From Dokdonia sp. PRO95 (lineage in GTDB: Bacteria; Bacteroidota; Bacteroidia; Flavobacteriales; Flavobacteriaceae), in the NCBI RefSeq assembly GCF_000355805.1, contig NZ_CM001837.1:1313408-1377407 (forward strand): a stretch of 64,000 bases of DNA, written 5' to 3'. The notes beneath the pieces were generated by a model, which saw only the letters and a list, made by a program, of their open reading frames with translations, was not told the DNA's origin and did no database searches. Below, piece by piece: positions 53,800 to 62,385 of this stretch. Within the stretch, counting starts at the first letter, position 1. Each line of letters starts with the position of its first letter. Both the position numbers and the translations under genes were made by a program.

Positions 53800-54162
53800 T
53801 TAAGAAATAAGTCCTTTTTCTAAAAAGTACTGCACGATGGCATCCTTCATAAGTATTTGTTGCTCACCGGCTTTAAGTGGTGGTAAGGCTTCTAGTACTT
53901 TGTAATGTGGCCATCCATCTGGATCATCATAATCGTACTGGTAGTACCCAAAAGGTTCTAGTAAACGGCATATGGCTATATGCATCAAGTTCATCTTTTC
54001 ATCCTTCTTAAAGGTTTTATCTAGTTGCCCTAGCTCTTGTATACCTATGAGGTATATAATGCTGTCTAGATCCATCGCTCCCGTATCTCCCTCTGCAAAG
54101 CGGTCGGCTAGTTTTTGTACTACCGCTTCATATCTCTCTTTAAGTTGCTCGTCTCTTGCCAT
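53800..54162 (-). CDS. Conserved protein of unknown function
   Basis: This 120-residue acidic protein has no signal peptide or membrane segment. Conserved-looking segments are MDLDSIIYLIGIQELGQL and LLEPFGYYQYDYDDPDGWPHYKVLEALPPL, typical of a Bacteroidota-restricted family I recognise only as hypothetical. It lies upstream of pheS on the same strand with a 120-bp gap and is divergent from cvpA. Confidence 0.75.
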   Translation of the reverse strand: MARDEQLKERYEAVVQKLADRFAEGDTGAMDLDSIIYLIGIQELGQLDKTFKKDEKMNLMHIAICRLLEPFGYYQYDYDDPDGWPHYKVLEALPPLKAGEQQILMKDAIVQYFLEKGLIS

Positions 54163-54341
54163 AAATGTGCATCATCGGGAGTTTGGTCCCGCAGTTGTGA
54201 TCCTATTTTATTAAGAAAATATAGATGGGTCTTACAAGTTAAGACATCCATCAAGTGTAAGATAACAAAGATACAATGCGTAGGTGAGCTACTTGCACAA
54301 TATCAAAATTCATTAATCTGTAAAAAACTTATCTTAGCCAT

Positions 54342-54899
54342 ATGAACACAATAGACATCGTTTTTGGGATCATTTTGATTCTAGGTTTAGTACAAGGGAT
54401 ACGTAAAGGCTTTTTTGTAGAACTTGCCTCACTGGTAGGTCTTATTGCAGGTATTTATGGAGCCATACATTTCTCATATTATGTGGCAGACTGGCTTGTT
54501 GAGAAAACGGCGTGGGGAGAGCAAATTATAAAGCTTACCTCATTTGCAATAACATTTGTAATTATTGTTTTGGTTGTTTCGCTCGCAGGAAAACTGCTTA
54601 CTAAAGTTGCAAATTTTGCAATGCTAGGTATTGTAAATAAGCTACTAGGCGCTGCATTTGCGGTTATAAAATTTGCCTTTTTACTAAGTGTGGTTCTTAT
54701 GTTTATAGATGCAGCAGACCGCCAGATAAGTCTCATAGGTGATGATAATAAAGAAGAGTCTATTTTATATCCTATCGTACAGCCACTTGCTCCTGCATTA
54801 CTTCCGGCAATTATAAAAACTGCCAAAGACGAGGATATCTATAACCCAGATAAAGAAAAAGAGCCGACTGAAACAGACGACTCTTCTAGTATTAAGTAA
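54342..54899 (+). CDS. cvpA: CvpA-family membrane protein
   Basis: This 185-residue protein has four hydrophobic segments (about residues 5-23, 27-48, 64-84, 102-122) and the CvpA start (IDIVFGIILILGLVQGIRKGFFVELASLVGLIAGIYGA). The C-terminal tail is charged and cytoplasmic. CvpA proteins affect envelope homeostasis and were first linked to colicin V production. It is preceded by an imperfect hairpin in the upstream gap. Confidence 0.9.
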   Translation: MNTIDIVFGIILILGLVQGIRKGFFVELASLVGLIAGIYGAIHFSYYVADWLVEKTAWGEQIIKLTSFAITFVIIVLVVSLAGKLLTKVANFAMLGIVNKLLGAAFAVIKFAFLLSVVLMFIDAADRQISLIGDDNKEESILYPIVQPLAPALLPAIIKTAKDEDIYNPDKEKEPTETDDSSSIK

Positions 54900-54912
54900 T
54901 GTTGATAGTTAC

Positions 54913-54926
54913 GCTTTCGCGAAAGC
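54913..54926. repeat. Palindrome GCTTTCGCGAAAGC, perfect copy 17
   Basis: Exact match with arms TTAC / GTAA in the 51-bp gap between convergent cvpA and SulP genes. Confidence 0.95.
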
Positions 54927-54950
54927 GTAATTACACCCTATATCATCTAT

Positions 54951-56828
54951 TTAATATCTGTCTTTTACCTGCGTGTTAAGAGAATTGATGCACTCTTCAA
55001 AGGTGTCATAAACCTCTGTTTCTGGTATTAACTCAGGGATGATTTTAATACGTTCTAGCATATACTTAGGCTGTTTTCTAAGGCCTACAATATGCACATT
55101 AATTCCGCCTTGGTTAAGTTGGAGAATCGTGTCTTCTATCGCATATACACCAGACTGATCTACATAAGGTACACGCCCCATACGCAAGATAACATCTGAT
55201 GCCGTCGCTGGAATTTGCTTAGTAAGTGCCGAAAATTCACTCGTATACCCAAAGAATAACGGCCCACGAAGGTGCTTTATAAATACCTCCTCCTTGAGAT
55301 GGTCTGGAAAAATAAGTTCGTCACTCCATAATACTTTATTCTTTTCGGCGGCGCGTAGGTCAAAAACTTTAGACTGTCTAGCGGTGAAGTCCCCCATCTT
55401 TTTCATAAACATAAGACACGATAACACAAGACCAATTCCTACTGCAGCCACTAGGTCCCACACTACAGATAGCACAAGCACCACAAGCATTATAATTACC
55501 TCAGAACTTAGTTTAATAGGTCCCATCTTTAAATCCTTAGGAAGGTTAGGGATGGCTTTAAGACCTTTGTAATCCATCACTCCTATACCTACGGTAATAA
55601 GTATACCTGCAAGTACTGCTGCCGGTATTTGTGAAGCGATAGGACCTAGGGCTAGGAGTATAAAAAGGAGTAATACACCAGCAATCATTCCTGATAACTT
55701 GGTTTTACCACCAGAGTTAATATTTACTACCGTTCTTATGGTTGCACCTGCTCCAGGAATCCCGCCAAAGAAAGAAGCGATGGTGTTTCCTATACCTTGG
55801 CCTATAAGTTCTTTGTTAGGCTTATGTCTAGTCTTCGTCATATTATCTGCTACAACAGAGGTAAGCAGCGAATCTATTGCTCCAAGAAACGAAAGCGACA
55901 GTGCCGTGAGTATATATGGTGATATGATGCTAAACTTAAAATCTGTTATGATAGAAAGCTTAGGTACCGGAAATCCACTTGGGATTTCTTGAATTGCTCG
56001 GTATTCAAAAGGTGCAACATATGCTACTCCAGATACTACGAGCAGAGCGACAAGCGTACTAGGTACAACGGTTGTTATGCGTTTAAAGCCATAAATAATA
56101 AAAATCGTGGCAAGCGCAAGGGCAAGCTCTATCCAGTTTATGTTTTGCAAGGCGCGTCCCATCACTTTAAAAGTACCTACTACCCCAGAAGAAGATGCTT
56201 TTGCAAGAGTTACGGCCTCCTTGTAAATGTCGGTATCGTCTGTAAGTTTTGCTCTGCGTATGGTTTCTTCAAAGTTTTCTAAAACCAGAAGACCTTCACC
56301 TGCTTCGTCTTGTAAAATCTTATCGAGCACAATTTCTTGCGCCTGTGGTTTAAAACTATCTACATAACTTTCATCTTGATTAGGATAATACCCCACAGCT
56401 GGTAAAAGTTGCGTGATAAGAATCATCACACCTATAGCGGTCATAAATCCAGATACAACGGGGTAGGGGATGTATTTTATGTATTTACCTATGCCCATTA
56501 CTCCCAGTACAATCTGGAAGAGACCTGCAAGTAAAAATACGGTAAGTATGGCTGGTAATGCCTTATCTACATCGCCATCAAAAGTTGCAATAATACCTGC
56601 GATAACTACCATACTCACTGCGGTCATAGGGGCAGTAGGTCCCGAGATTTGAGTAGGAGTTCCTCCAAAAAGTGCAGCAAAAAATGCTATAAAAATAGCA
56701 CCATATAATCCGGCACTTGGCCCAAGTCCAGAAGACACACCAAAGGCGAGTGCTAGTGGTAGAGCTACAATACCTGCTGTAATTCCTCCAAAGGCATCGC
56801 CTTTAAGGTGTTTAAAGAAGTTTTTCAT
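54951..56828 (-). CDS. SulP-family anion transporter with STAS domain (first of two)
   Basis: This 625-residue protein has a SulP transport core of about 14 membrane segments (GGITAGIVALPLALAFGVSSGLGPSAGLYGA at the start) and a C-terminal STAS domain (about residues 520-620; GRVPYVDQSGVYAIEDTI). SulP carriers move sulfate, bicarbonate or other anions, often with sodium. The adjacent beta-carbonic anhydrase gene and a second SulP gene favour bicarbonate. A hairpin terminator separates it from the anhydrase gene. Confidence 0.92.
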   Translation of the reverse strand: MKNFFKHLKGDAFGGITAGIVALPLALAFGVSSGLGPSAGLYGAIFIAFFAALFGGTPTQISGPTAPMTAVSMVVIAGIIATFDGDVDKALPAILTVFLLAGLFQIVLGVMGIGKYIKYIPYPVVSGFMTAIGVMILITQLLPAVGYYPNQDESYVDSFKPQAQEIVLDKILQDEAGEGLLVLENFEETIRRAKLTDDTDIYKEAVTLAKASSSGVVGTFKVMGRALQNINWIELALALATIFIIYGFKRITTVVPSTLVALLVVSGVAYVAPFEYRAIQEIPSGFPVPKLSIITDFKFSIISPYILTALSLSFLGAIDSLLTSVVADNMTKTRHKPNKELIGQGIGNTIASFFGGIPGAGATIRTVVNINSGGKTKLSGMIAGVLLLFILLALGPIASQIPAAVLAGILITVGIGVMDYKGLKAIPNLPKDLKMGPIKLSSEVIIMLVVLVLSVVWDLVAAVGIGLVLSCLMFMKKMGDFTARQSKVFDLRAAEKNKVLWSDELIFPDHLKEEVFIKHLRGPLFFGYTSEFSALTKQIPATASDVILRMGRVPYVDQSGVYAIEDTILQLNQGGINVHIVGLRKQPKYMLERIKIIPELIPETEVYDTFEECINSLNTQVKDRY

Positions 56829-56869
56829 AATGGTTAGGTTGGTGTCAAAATAGAAAGTTAATTCTTTGC

Positions 56870-56905
56870 ATAAAAATAGGGTGGCTTCTTAACGGAACCA
56901 CCCTA
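56870..56905 (-). terminator. Intrinsic terminator after the carbonic anhydrase gene
   Basis: 8-bp stem TAGGGTGG / CCACCCTA (56877-56884 with 56898-56905) followed on the minus strand by a T-rich stretch; it lies between the anhydrase stop codon and the SulP start. Confidence 0.75.
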
Positions 56906-56953
56906 CTAATTTAACATTTTAGTTTGTATGAAGCGTATACTGTTATGAGTTAC

Positions 56954-56967
56954 GCTTTCGCGAAAGC
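56954..56967. repeat. Palindrome GCTTTCGCGAAAGC, perfect copy 18
   Basis: Exact match 7 bp beyond the carbonic anhydrase stop codon, between codirectional genes. Confidence 0.95.
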
Positions 56968-56974
56968 GGTTTTA

Positions 56975-57601
56975 CTACATAAATGTAACTCTACCGTCAG
57001 TTATATCATACATAGCGCCTACAATCTTGATTTCGCCATCTTTTTCCATCTCATTTAAAACAACACTTCTAGATCGGATGTTATCAATAGCAATTTTTAC
57101 ATTTTCACGAGAAACTGTGTCTACAAAGTCTAAGTTTGCAGAGGTTCTCATACTTTCCTCTTTAGGTTCTTTTACAGCTGCTACGGCAGGCTCAATTTTA
57201 TTAATAAGAGCCGTAAGGTTTCCTAATCTTACGTGGTCACAAGCACCTTTTACAGCACCACAACTTGTGTGTCCTAAAACGACGAGAAGTTTTGTGCCTG
57301 CTACTTTACAAGCAAACTCCATACTCCCTAGTATATCTTCGTTTATAAAATTTCCTGCAATTCGAATACTAAAGATATCTCCTAGACCTTGATCAAAAAC
57401 TAACTCTGCAGATACTCTAGAATCTATACAACTTAAGATAGTTGCAAACGGATACTGTCCGTCAGAAGTGTCATTTACTTGCTCTAGTAAATTACGATTT
57501 GCTTTTAAATTTTTTAAAAAACGTTCATTTCCTTCTTGTAAAAATTCTAATGCGGTATCAGGCGTCATTTTTGCCTGTGTGATTTTTGTGTGTGCTTTCA
57601 T
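56975..57601 (-). CDS. Beta-class carbonic anhydrase
   Basis: This 208-residue enzyme has the zinc ligands C58, H111 and C114 and the D60/R62 pair (SCIDSRVSAELVFDQ...GHTSCGAVKGA), all canonical for beta-CAs. It has no signal peptide and works in the cytoplasm, converting CO2 and bicarbonate. It lies 3 bp downstream of a SulP transporter gene, so the two are certainly co-transcribed. A role in bicarbonate supply for anaplerosis is inference. Confidence 0.95.
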   Translation of the reverse strand: MKAHTKITQAKMTPDTALEFLQEGNERFLKNLKANRNLLEQVNDTSDGQYPFATILSCIDSRVSAELVFDQGLGDIFSIRIAGNFINEDILGSMEFACKVAGTKLLVVLGHTSCGAVKGACDHVRLGNLTALINKIEPAVAAVKEPKEESMRTSANLDFVDTVSRENVKIAIDNIRSRSVVLNEMEKDGEIKIVGAMYDITDGRVTFM

Positions 57602-57604
57602 AAT

Positions 57605-59194
57605 TTATGCTGTTTTAGGTCTTAGTTTAAAGAATTCAATATAACTAGGTGGGTTCTCTACAATACCACGTTCTGAGATAAGCTTGATATTGATGTTTCG
57701 GCTCTTTGCTTTAAGAGCAAAATCTTCTAGTATCTCTATAATATCGTTATCTAAGAATCTCGTTTTACGTACATCTAGTTCAAGGTAAGAGTTTTCTGGA
57801 AGGTTGTCAAGTTCCTTTAAGATAGCTCCTTTGTTAAAGAAAGTAACCTCCTCGGCAAGGGTCATTTTCATTTTTTGAGAACCGTTACTTATATCTTCTT
57901 TGTTTAAGAAGTGCGAGTTCTTGTAACTCTTGTAAAGTACCACTACGATACCTACGGCAAGACCAAGTCCTATACCCCATAAAAGATCGATAAATACTAT
58001 ACCTACTATAGTAACTATAAACGGTACGAACTGCATCCAGCCTGCTTTCCACATTGCTTTAAAAGTAGCTGGTTTTGCAAGTTTATAACCAACGATAAAT
58101 AATATTGCTGCAAGAACAGATTTTGGTATTAAATTTAGCAATGTTGGAATGGCAATGACAGATCCTAATAAAAGAAAACCGTGTATAATAGCTGCCATCT
58201 TTGTCTTACCACCAGACTGTATGTTTGCTGAGCTACGAACAATTACTTGTGTTATAGGAAGTCCACCAATAAGCCCCGAAATTACGTTACCAGTTCCTTG
58301 GGCTAGTAATTCTCTGTTTGTTGGTGTTACTCTTTTTTCTGGATCTAGTTTGTCTGTTGCTTCTACACAAAGTAGTGTCTCAAGACTGGCGACTAGTGCT
58401 ATAGTAAATGCAGTCACCCATATGGCTGGATTTGTTATTGCTGAGAAATTAGGAGTGCTAAATTGACCAATAAAGCTGTCAAACCCGTCAGGTACAGGCA
58501 CCGCTACAAGGTGGTCATTTGTTATAAACAGGGAGGAATCTTTTGTTAACGTGTAGAACAAAATACCTATAACTACTGCTACTAAAGGTCCTTGGACAAG
58601 CTCAAAAATCTTAGCTTTTTTTGATAGAACAGAACTCCATAAAATAAGAATTGCCATTGAAATCAAAGCTATTACTGTAGCTCCAGTACTAAAACTTCCA
58701 CTTAAAATTGCATTTAATGCATTTAAGATTTCTGTAAACGTATTTTCTCCATCTATTTGTAAAAAAGCAAAGTCCCCTTCTGGATCTTTGTCAATACCAA
58801 AGAAATAAGGAATTTGTTTTAAAATAATAATGATACCTATACCCGTAAGCATTCCTTTTATAACTGAAGATGGGAAATAGTACCCAATAATTCCTGCCTT
58901 AAGCAATCCAAAGGCTATTTGTATGATTCCTCCTAGAACAACTGCAACTAGAAAGCTTTCATATCCTAATGTTTCTATAGCTACAAGAACAATAGCAGCG
59001 AGTCCTGCTGCAGGACCACTTACACCTATTTGAGAGCCACTCAAGGCTCCTACTACAATACCTCCTATAATACCGGCTATAAGACCTGTAAATGGAGGAG
59101 CGCCACTGGCAAGTGCAATACCAAGACATAATGGTAAAGCAACAAAAAATACAACGACACTAGCGGGTAAGTCGTTTTTTAAATATTTGAACAT
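57605..59194 (-). CDS. SulP-family anion transporter with STAS domain (second of two)
   Basis: This 529-residue protein has the SulP core (MFKYLKNDLPASVVVFFVAL at the start, GVSGPAAGLAAIVLVAIETLGYESFLVAVVLGG) and a short STAS-like end (about 430-525; YLELDVRKTRFLDNDIIEILEDF). The ATG was chosen over an upstream GTG. It is the first gene of the operon with the carbonic anhydrase. SulP-anhydrase pairs are known from marine bacteria and BicA-type bicarbonate uptake; substrate here is not proven. Confidence 0.93.
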   Translation of the reverse strand: MFKYLKNDLPASVVVFFVALPLCLGIALASGAPPFTGLIAGIIGGIVVGALSGSQIGVSGPAAGLAAIVLVAIETLGYESFLVAVVLGGIIQIAFGLLKAGIIGYYFPSSVIKGMLTGIGIIIILKQIPYFFGIDKDPEGDFAFLQIDGENTFTEILNALNAILSGSFSTGATVIALISMAILILWSSVLSKKAKIFELVQGPLVAVVIGILFYTLTKDSSLFITNDHLVAVPVPDGFDSFIGQFSTPNFSAITNPAIWVTAFTIALVASLETLLCVEATDKLDPEKRVTPTNRELLAQGTGNVISGLIGGLPITQVIVRSSANIQSGGKTKMAAIIHGFLLLGSVIAIPTLLNLIPKSVLAAILFIVGYKLAKPATFKAMWKAGWMQFVPFIVTIVGIVFIDLLWGIGLGLAVGIVVVLYKSYKNSHFLNKEDISNGSQKMKMTLAEEVTFFNKGAILKELDNLPENSYLELDVRKTRFLDNDIIEILEDFALKAKSRNINIKLISERGIVENPPSYIEFFKLRPKTA

Positions 59195-59317
59195 AATTAA
59201 TAATTTGAACACTTCTATTAAGGTAGAGGTGCAGTTTTAAAATAAAAATTTGGGTTTGCTTACGCGAAAATGAAACGTAAGATTACGCCTCTACAAGTAC
59301 CTGATAAAGAGCCAGGA

Positions 59318-59617
59318 TTAAAGTAAACTATAGTCCGGCGGTGGAATATTAATATCTTGGGTATGATCATAAGTGCTCATGAAGTAGGAATAGCTACACA
59401 GATCTGCAGTTTCATCTACTTCAATCGAGTATAAAACAAGGTCGCTTAAGAATTTTTCATACTCTTCAAGCTCTTTCTTGGTCTCGTTTTTCTCTTCTTC
59501 AATGTCTTGTACGACTTCAATATCTGCTTCATTATCAAGTAGCGCAAGAAATGCTGGTCCCAAAATTGAGAAGGACAGCGTGAGCGCTAGTGAATATAGA
59601 GTAAAAGCCTTAAGCAT
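59318..59617 (-). CDS. Small envelope-type protein of unknown function
   Basis: This 99-residue protein has an N-terminal hydrophobic segment or signal (about residues 5-27), a strongly charged coiled-coil-like stretch (EEEKNETKKELEEYEKFLSD), and a polar tail ending IPPPDYSLL. It is alone between the SulP and Bat genes on the same strand. No family is recognised. The upstream 238-bp gap (59618-59855) holds nothing I can assign. Confidence 0.6.
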   Translation of the reverse strand: MLKAFTLYSLALTLSFSILGPAFLALLDNEADIEVVQDIEEEKNETKKELEEYEKFLSDLVLYSIEVDETADLCSYSYFMSTYDHTQDINIPPPDYSLL

Positions 59618-59855
59618 TGTTTAATTTAATTAATGATAAAGATAAATAAATTTAATACCTCTTAAAAGATAGATATAGTTTTTATAAATCACATGCGTGT
59701 TTCTATGGAAAATTCTGATAAACGAATTTTTACTTTAGATAAGTAACGATAAAAGGCAGCTATTATATCTCTAGGTAAAATTTACTATGCATGGTTCATG
59801 CAACCTATCTCTGCTGAGAAGGGTTTTGCAAATAGATGTAGAAGTGGGTGTTGTT

Positions 59856-60620
59856 TTACAATTCCCTAATATCTGTAGTGGGAATCCAACCAGTTCTTCC
59901 GTCTGCGAGAAGTATTTTTTTCCAATTGTCTACAGTTTCAAGTACCATTATTTTAGTGCCTTCATGCAATAAAAATGCTTCTTGACTTGATAATGTAGGC
60001 TCTCCCTTCACTTGGGATTCTTTGGCAAAAACAATGGCTGGGTTATCCTTGGATATTTTCGCGAAAGCGGAATAAGCAAACAGCAAAGAACATATAGCAA
60101 GCACGAGACTAACTAATGATGACACAAATAAGGCACGTTTATTAGTAGAACTAGCGGTAAAGTAGTACCCTAAAAATAGCAGTGTGCACAACGCAGCAAA
60201 TATTACCGTTGCATACGCCCACCCGTCTGTTGTGAGTAGTGTAAGGACGCTGTTGTACCAGGTTTTAAAGGTGTTTTCTGGTAGCGGGGTGATAGCGTCT
60301 ATGGTCATCTTCTCTGCAAAAGATGCGTTATTTTTTATCTCTTGATCTGCAGGAGCTAGTTGCTTTGCTTTCTCATAATAATAGATGCTTGGAGCAACAT
60401 TGTTGAGTTTAAAATGTGCGTTTGCTAGATTATAATAAATAGCAGCGCTTTCTTGATTTGCGTCTAGTACCTTTCCGTAAGTATCTATCGCTTCTTGAAA
60501 CTGCCCATTTGCATAATGACTATTGCCTTGCTCAAAAAGTTGTTCTGGTGTTTGTGCAGTGGTAAAAATGGCCGTTAGCATAAAAACGGTCACTACGAGA
60601 TAATTATTTAAGTTTCTCAT
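59856..60620 (-). CDS. batE: BatE-like TPR and SH3-like protein
   Basis: This 254-residue protein has a signal-like N-terminus, TPR units (about 25-105; FEQGNSHYANGQFQEAIDTYGKVL, AIYYNLANAHFKLNNVAPSIYYYEKAKQL), two membrane helices (about 136-155 and 163-185) and a C-terminal SH3b-like region (GTKIMVLETVDNWKKILLADGRTGWIPTTDIREL). This is the BatE layout of the Bacteroidota Bat (aerotolerance) locus. A partial palindrome copy encodes SAFAKI just after the second helix. It is the last gene of the bat operon, 1 bp after batD. Confidence 0.88.
   Translation of the reverse strand: MRNLNNYLVVTVFMLTAIFTTAQTPEQLFEQGNSHYANGQFQEAIDTYGKVLDANQESAAIYYNLANAHFKLNNVAPSIYYYEKAKQLAPADQEIKNNASFAEKMTIDAITPLPENTFKTWYNSVLTLLTTDGWAYATVIFAALCTLLFLGYYFTASSTNKRALFVSSLVSLVLAICSLLFAYSAFAKISKDNPAIVFAKESQVKGEPTLSSQEAFLLHEGTKIMVLETVDNWKKILLADGRTGWIPTTDIREL
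60057..60068. repeat. Partial palindrome copy (TTTCGCGAAAGC) inside batE
   Basis: 12-bp match in the coding sequence, read as Ser-Ala-Phe-Ala-Lys-Ile; it lies nearly midway between perfect copies 18 and 19. Confidence 0.7.
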
Positions 60621-60621
60621 G

Positions 60622-62385
60622 TTACAGTTGTTTATCTAAAGTGCTTATTACTCGTACAGCTTTATCATAATCTTGCTGCATGGCTACATCACCAGTAGGA
60701 GTGTATCTTGCAAACTCACAGCTTTCTAATAAGCTTATGAACTCTATAGTAGTAGCTTTTTCTACATTTCTCTCCTCTAGGAGTCTTGTGATGCGGTCTT
60801 TAGACATCTCACTAGTAGTAATGTTTAGCTTTGCTTTGAGATAGTTATGCAGTGCTCTTTCCATTGCGATATAAAACTCTTTCTGGTTGCCTAGATTTTT
60901 CTTTGCTGTACTTAAAAATTTGCGAGCTAGCTTGTCTGCTTTTCTAATTCTATTTCCTGTGACATCACTGGCATAAGCATCTCGCTTTTTACGAACAATC
61001 ATCGCAAGCGGAATCAAAAGAAAAGGAACAATCACTAAGGTCCAGAACGTATTACTTTTAAAAAACTGTTCCTTTAAGACAGGAGTTAAGTTGGCTTTTG
61101 TCTTAATATATTGAAACTGATTTTGAGCAGCAACTGCTTCTTCACCACTTGGAGTACTGCTATCTGTGGCTGCCGAATTTTCTAAAGGTCCTTTATTTAC
61201 ATTAACAACAATATCATCAGATGTGAGACGCTCGTATGTTTTAGTCTTAGGGTTAAAATAAGAAAAAGAGAGTGGTGGTATTGGATAGGTACCCTTAAAT
61301 TGAGGAACTACCGTGTACGTATTTTTTTTCATACCACTCATCCCTGCCAGATTAGTGCGTATTCGGTCGCCATTTTCTGGTTCGTATACTTCTAGGGAGC
61401 TTGGTAATTTAGGTTCTGGTAGCTCAAAAAGTTTTAAGTTTCCTTTTCCTTTTACTTCAACACTCATCTGTAATGCTTCGCCAGCATCAAGTGAGTCTTT
61501 ATCTGTAGTAACGGCAAATTCAAATTCTCCTACGGCTCCACCAAAATACTCGGGTTTCCCCGCTTCTGGCAGTGGTTTTACATTTACAGTTCTCTTTGCA
61601 GCACTTACTGTAATATTTGCACTTTTACTGAGTGGCCTTCCAAAAATGTCTCTACGACTTGTAGGAACGCTCACAGCCACGCTGAGGCTAAGGGGTTCTA
61701 TCTCTAGCTTACCAGTTTTTTGAGGATAAAGTACGGTGCGTCTTAAGATGACATATCTATAAGGCTTGCCTTGATAGGTGCCATCGTATATTTTAAACTG
61801 TTTCTCATCTGCACTTTGATTCCAGAAATCGGCAAATTTTGGTGATTCAATTTCGCGCCAATTGTTTACAGATGTAGTTTCAGAGACATACAGTTTGTAT
61901 ACTACCGTAAAGGCTTCATTTAGGTAAGGACTTGTTTTTGAAACTTCGGCTACGAGGTGTACATTTTCTTTGGCTAGATAGGTCGGGTCATTTGGGTCTT
62001 TAGGTATTTCTACAGCAGCAGTGACTACTACAGGTACTGCAGGTGACTTATACACCTGGCCATCTACAGTTATTTCTGCTTGGCCTATTTCTAAATTCCC
62101 CTTTCGTGTAGGGGTTAAGAAATAAGAAAATGTTTTTGAAAAACTACCTTTCCCATTAATCCACTGTCTGCTTGTAGTTTGACTAGGACCACCCACTACT
62201 GTAAAGCCGTCAAAATCTGGTGACTTAAAGTTGTCGCCATCTTGATTCATGGTAAAATCTACACGTAAACGTTCATTTACGCCTAGTCTGTTTTTACTCA
62301 GTTTTGCGTTAAACTGTACATCTTGTGCAACGGTTGTTATTGTTGCGAGTAAGAATAGAATTAGTATGTTTAATTTCATCTTCAT
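60622..62385 (-). CDS. batD: BatD
   Basis: This 587-residue protein has a signal peptide, several Ig-like/BatD N-terminal domains (about 25-400) and one membrane helix (about 448-466), with a cytosolic C-terminal domain (about 480-587). The pattern VQFNAKLSKNRLGVNERLRVDFTM...DFDGFTVVGGPSQTTSRQWINGKG is that of BatD. It is part of the bat operon: its start overlaps the end of batC by one base and batE follows after 1 bp. Function is not well defined; Bat proteins have been linked to oxygen and oxidative stress in Bacteroides and to virulence in Leptospira. Confidence 0.92.
   Translation of the reverse strand: MKMKLNILILFLLATITTVAQDVQFNAKLSKNRLGVNERLRVDFTMNQDGDNFKSPDFDGFTVVGGPSQTTSRQWINGKGSFSKTFSYFLTPTRKGNLEIGQAEITVDGQVYKSPAVPVVVTAAVEIPKDPNDPTYLAKENVHLVAEVSKTSPYLNEAFTVVYKLYVSETTSVNNWREIESPKFADFWNQSADEKQFKIYDGTYQGKPYRYVILRRTVLYPQKTGKLEIEPLSLSVAVSVPTSRRDIFGRPLSKSANITVSAAKRTVNVKPLPEAGKPEYFGGAVGEFEFAVTTDKDSLDAGEALQMSVEVKGKGNLKLFELPEPKLPSSLEVYEPENGDRIRTNLAGMSGMKKNTYTVVPQFKGTYPIPPLSFSYFNPKTKTYERLTSDDIVVNVNKGPLENSAATDSSTPSGEEAVAAQNQFQYIKTKANLTPVLKEQFFKSNTFWTLVIVPFLLIPLAMIVRKKRDAYASDVTGNRIRKADKLARKFLSTAKKNLGNQKEFYIAMERALHNYLKAKLNITTSEMSKDRITRLLEERNVEKATTIEFISLLESCEFARYTPTGDVAMQQDYDKAVRVISTLDKQL

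Noticed and set aside
54177-54252. Imperfect inverted repeats upstream of the 120-residue gene and cvpA
   Set aside because: The arms are short or carry bulges and have no T-tract or conserved context; not distinguishable from chance.
59705-59746. A 13-codon open frame in the gap before batE
   Set aside because: Too short, without ribosome-binding or conservation evidence.
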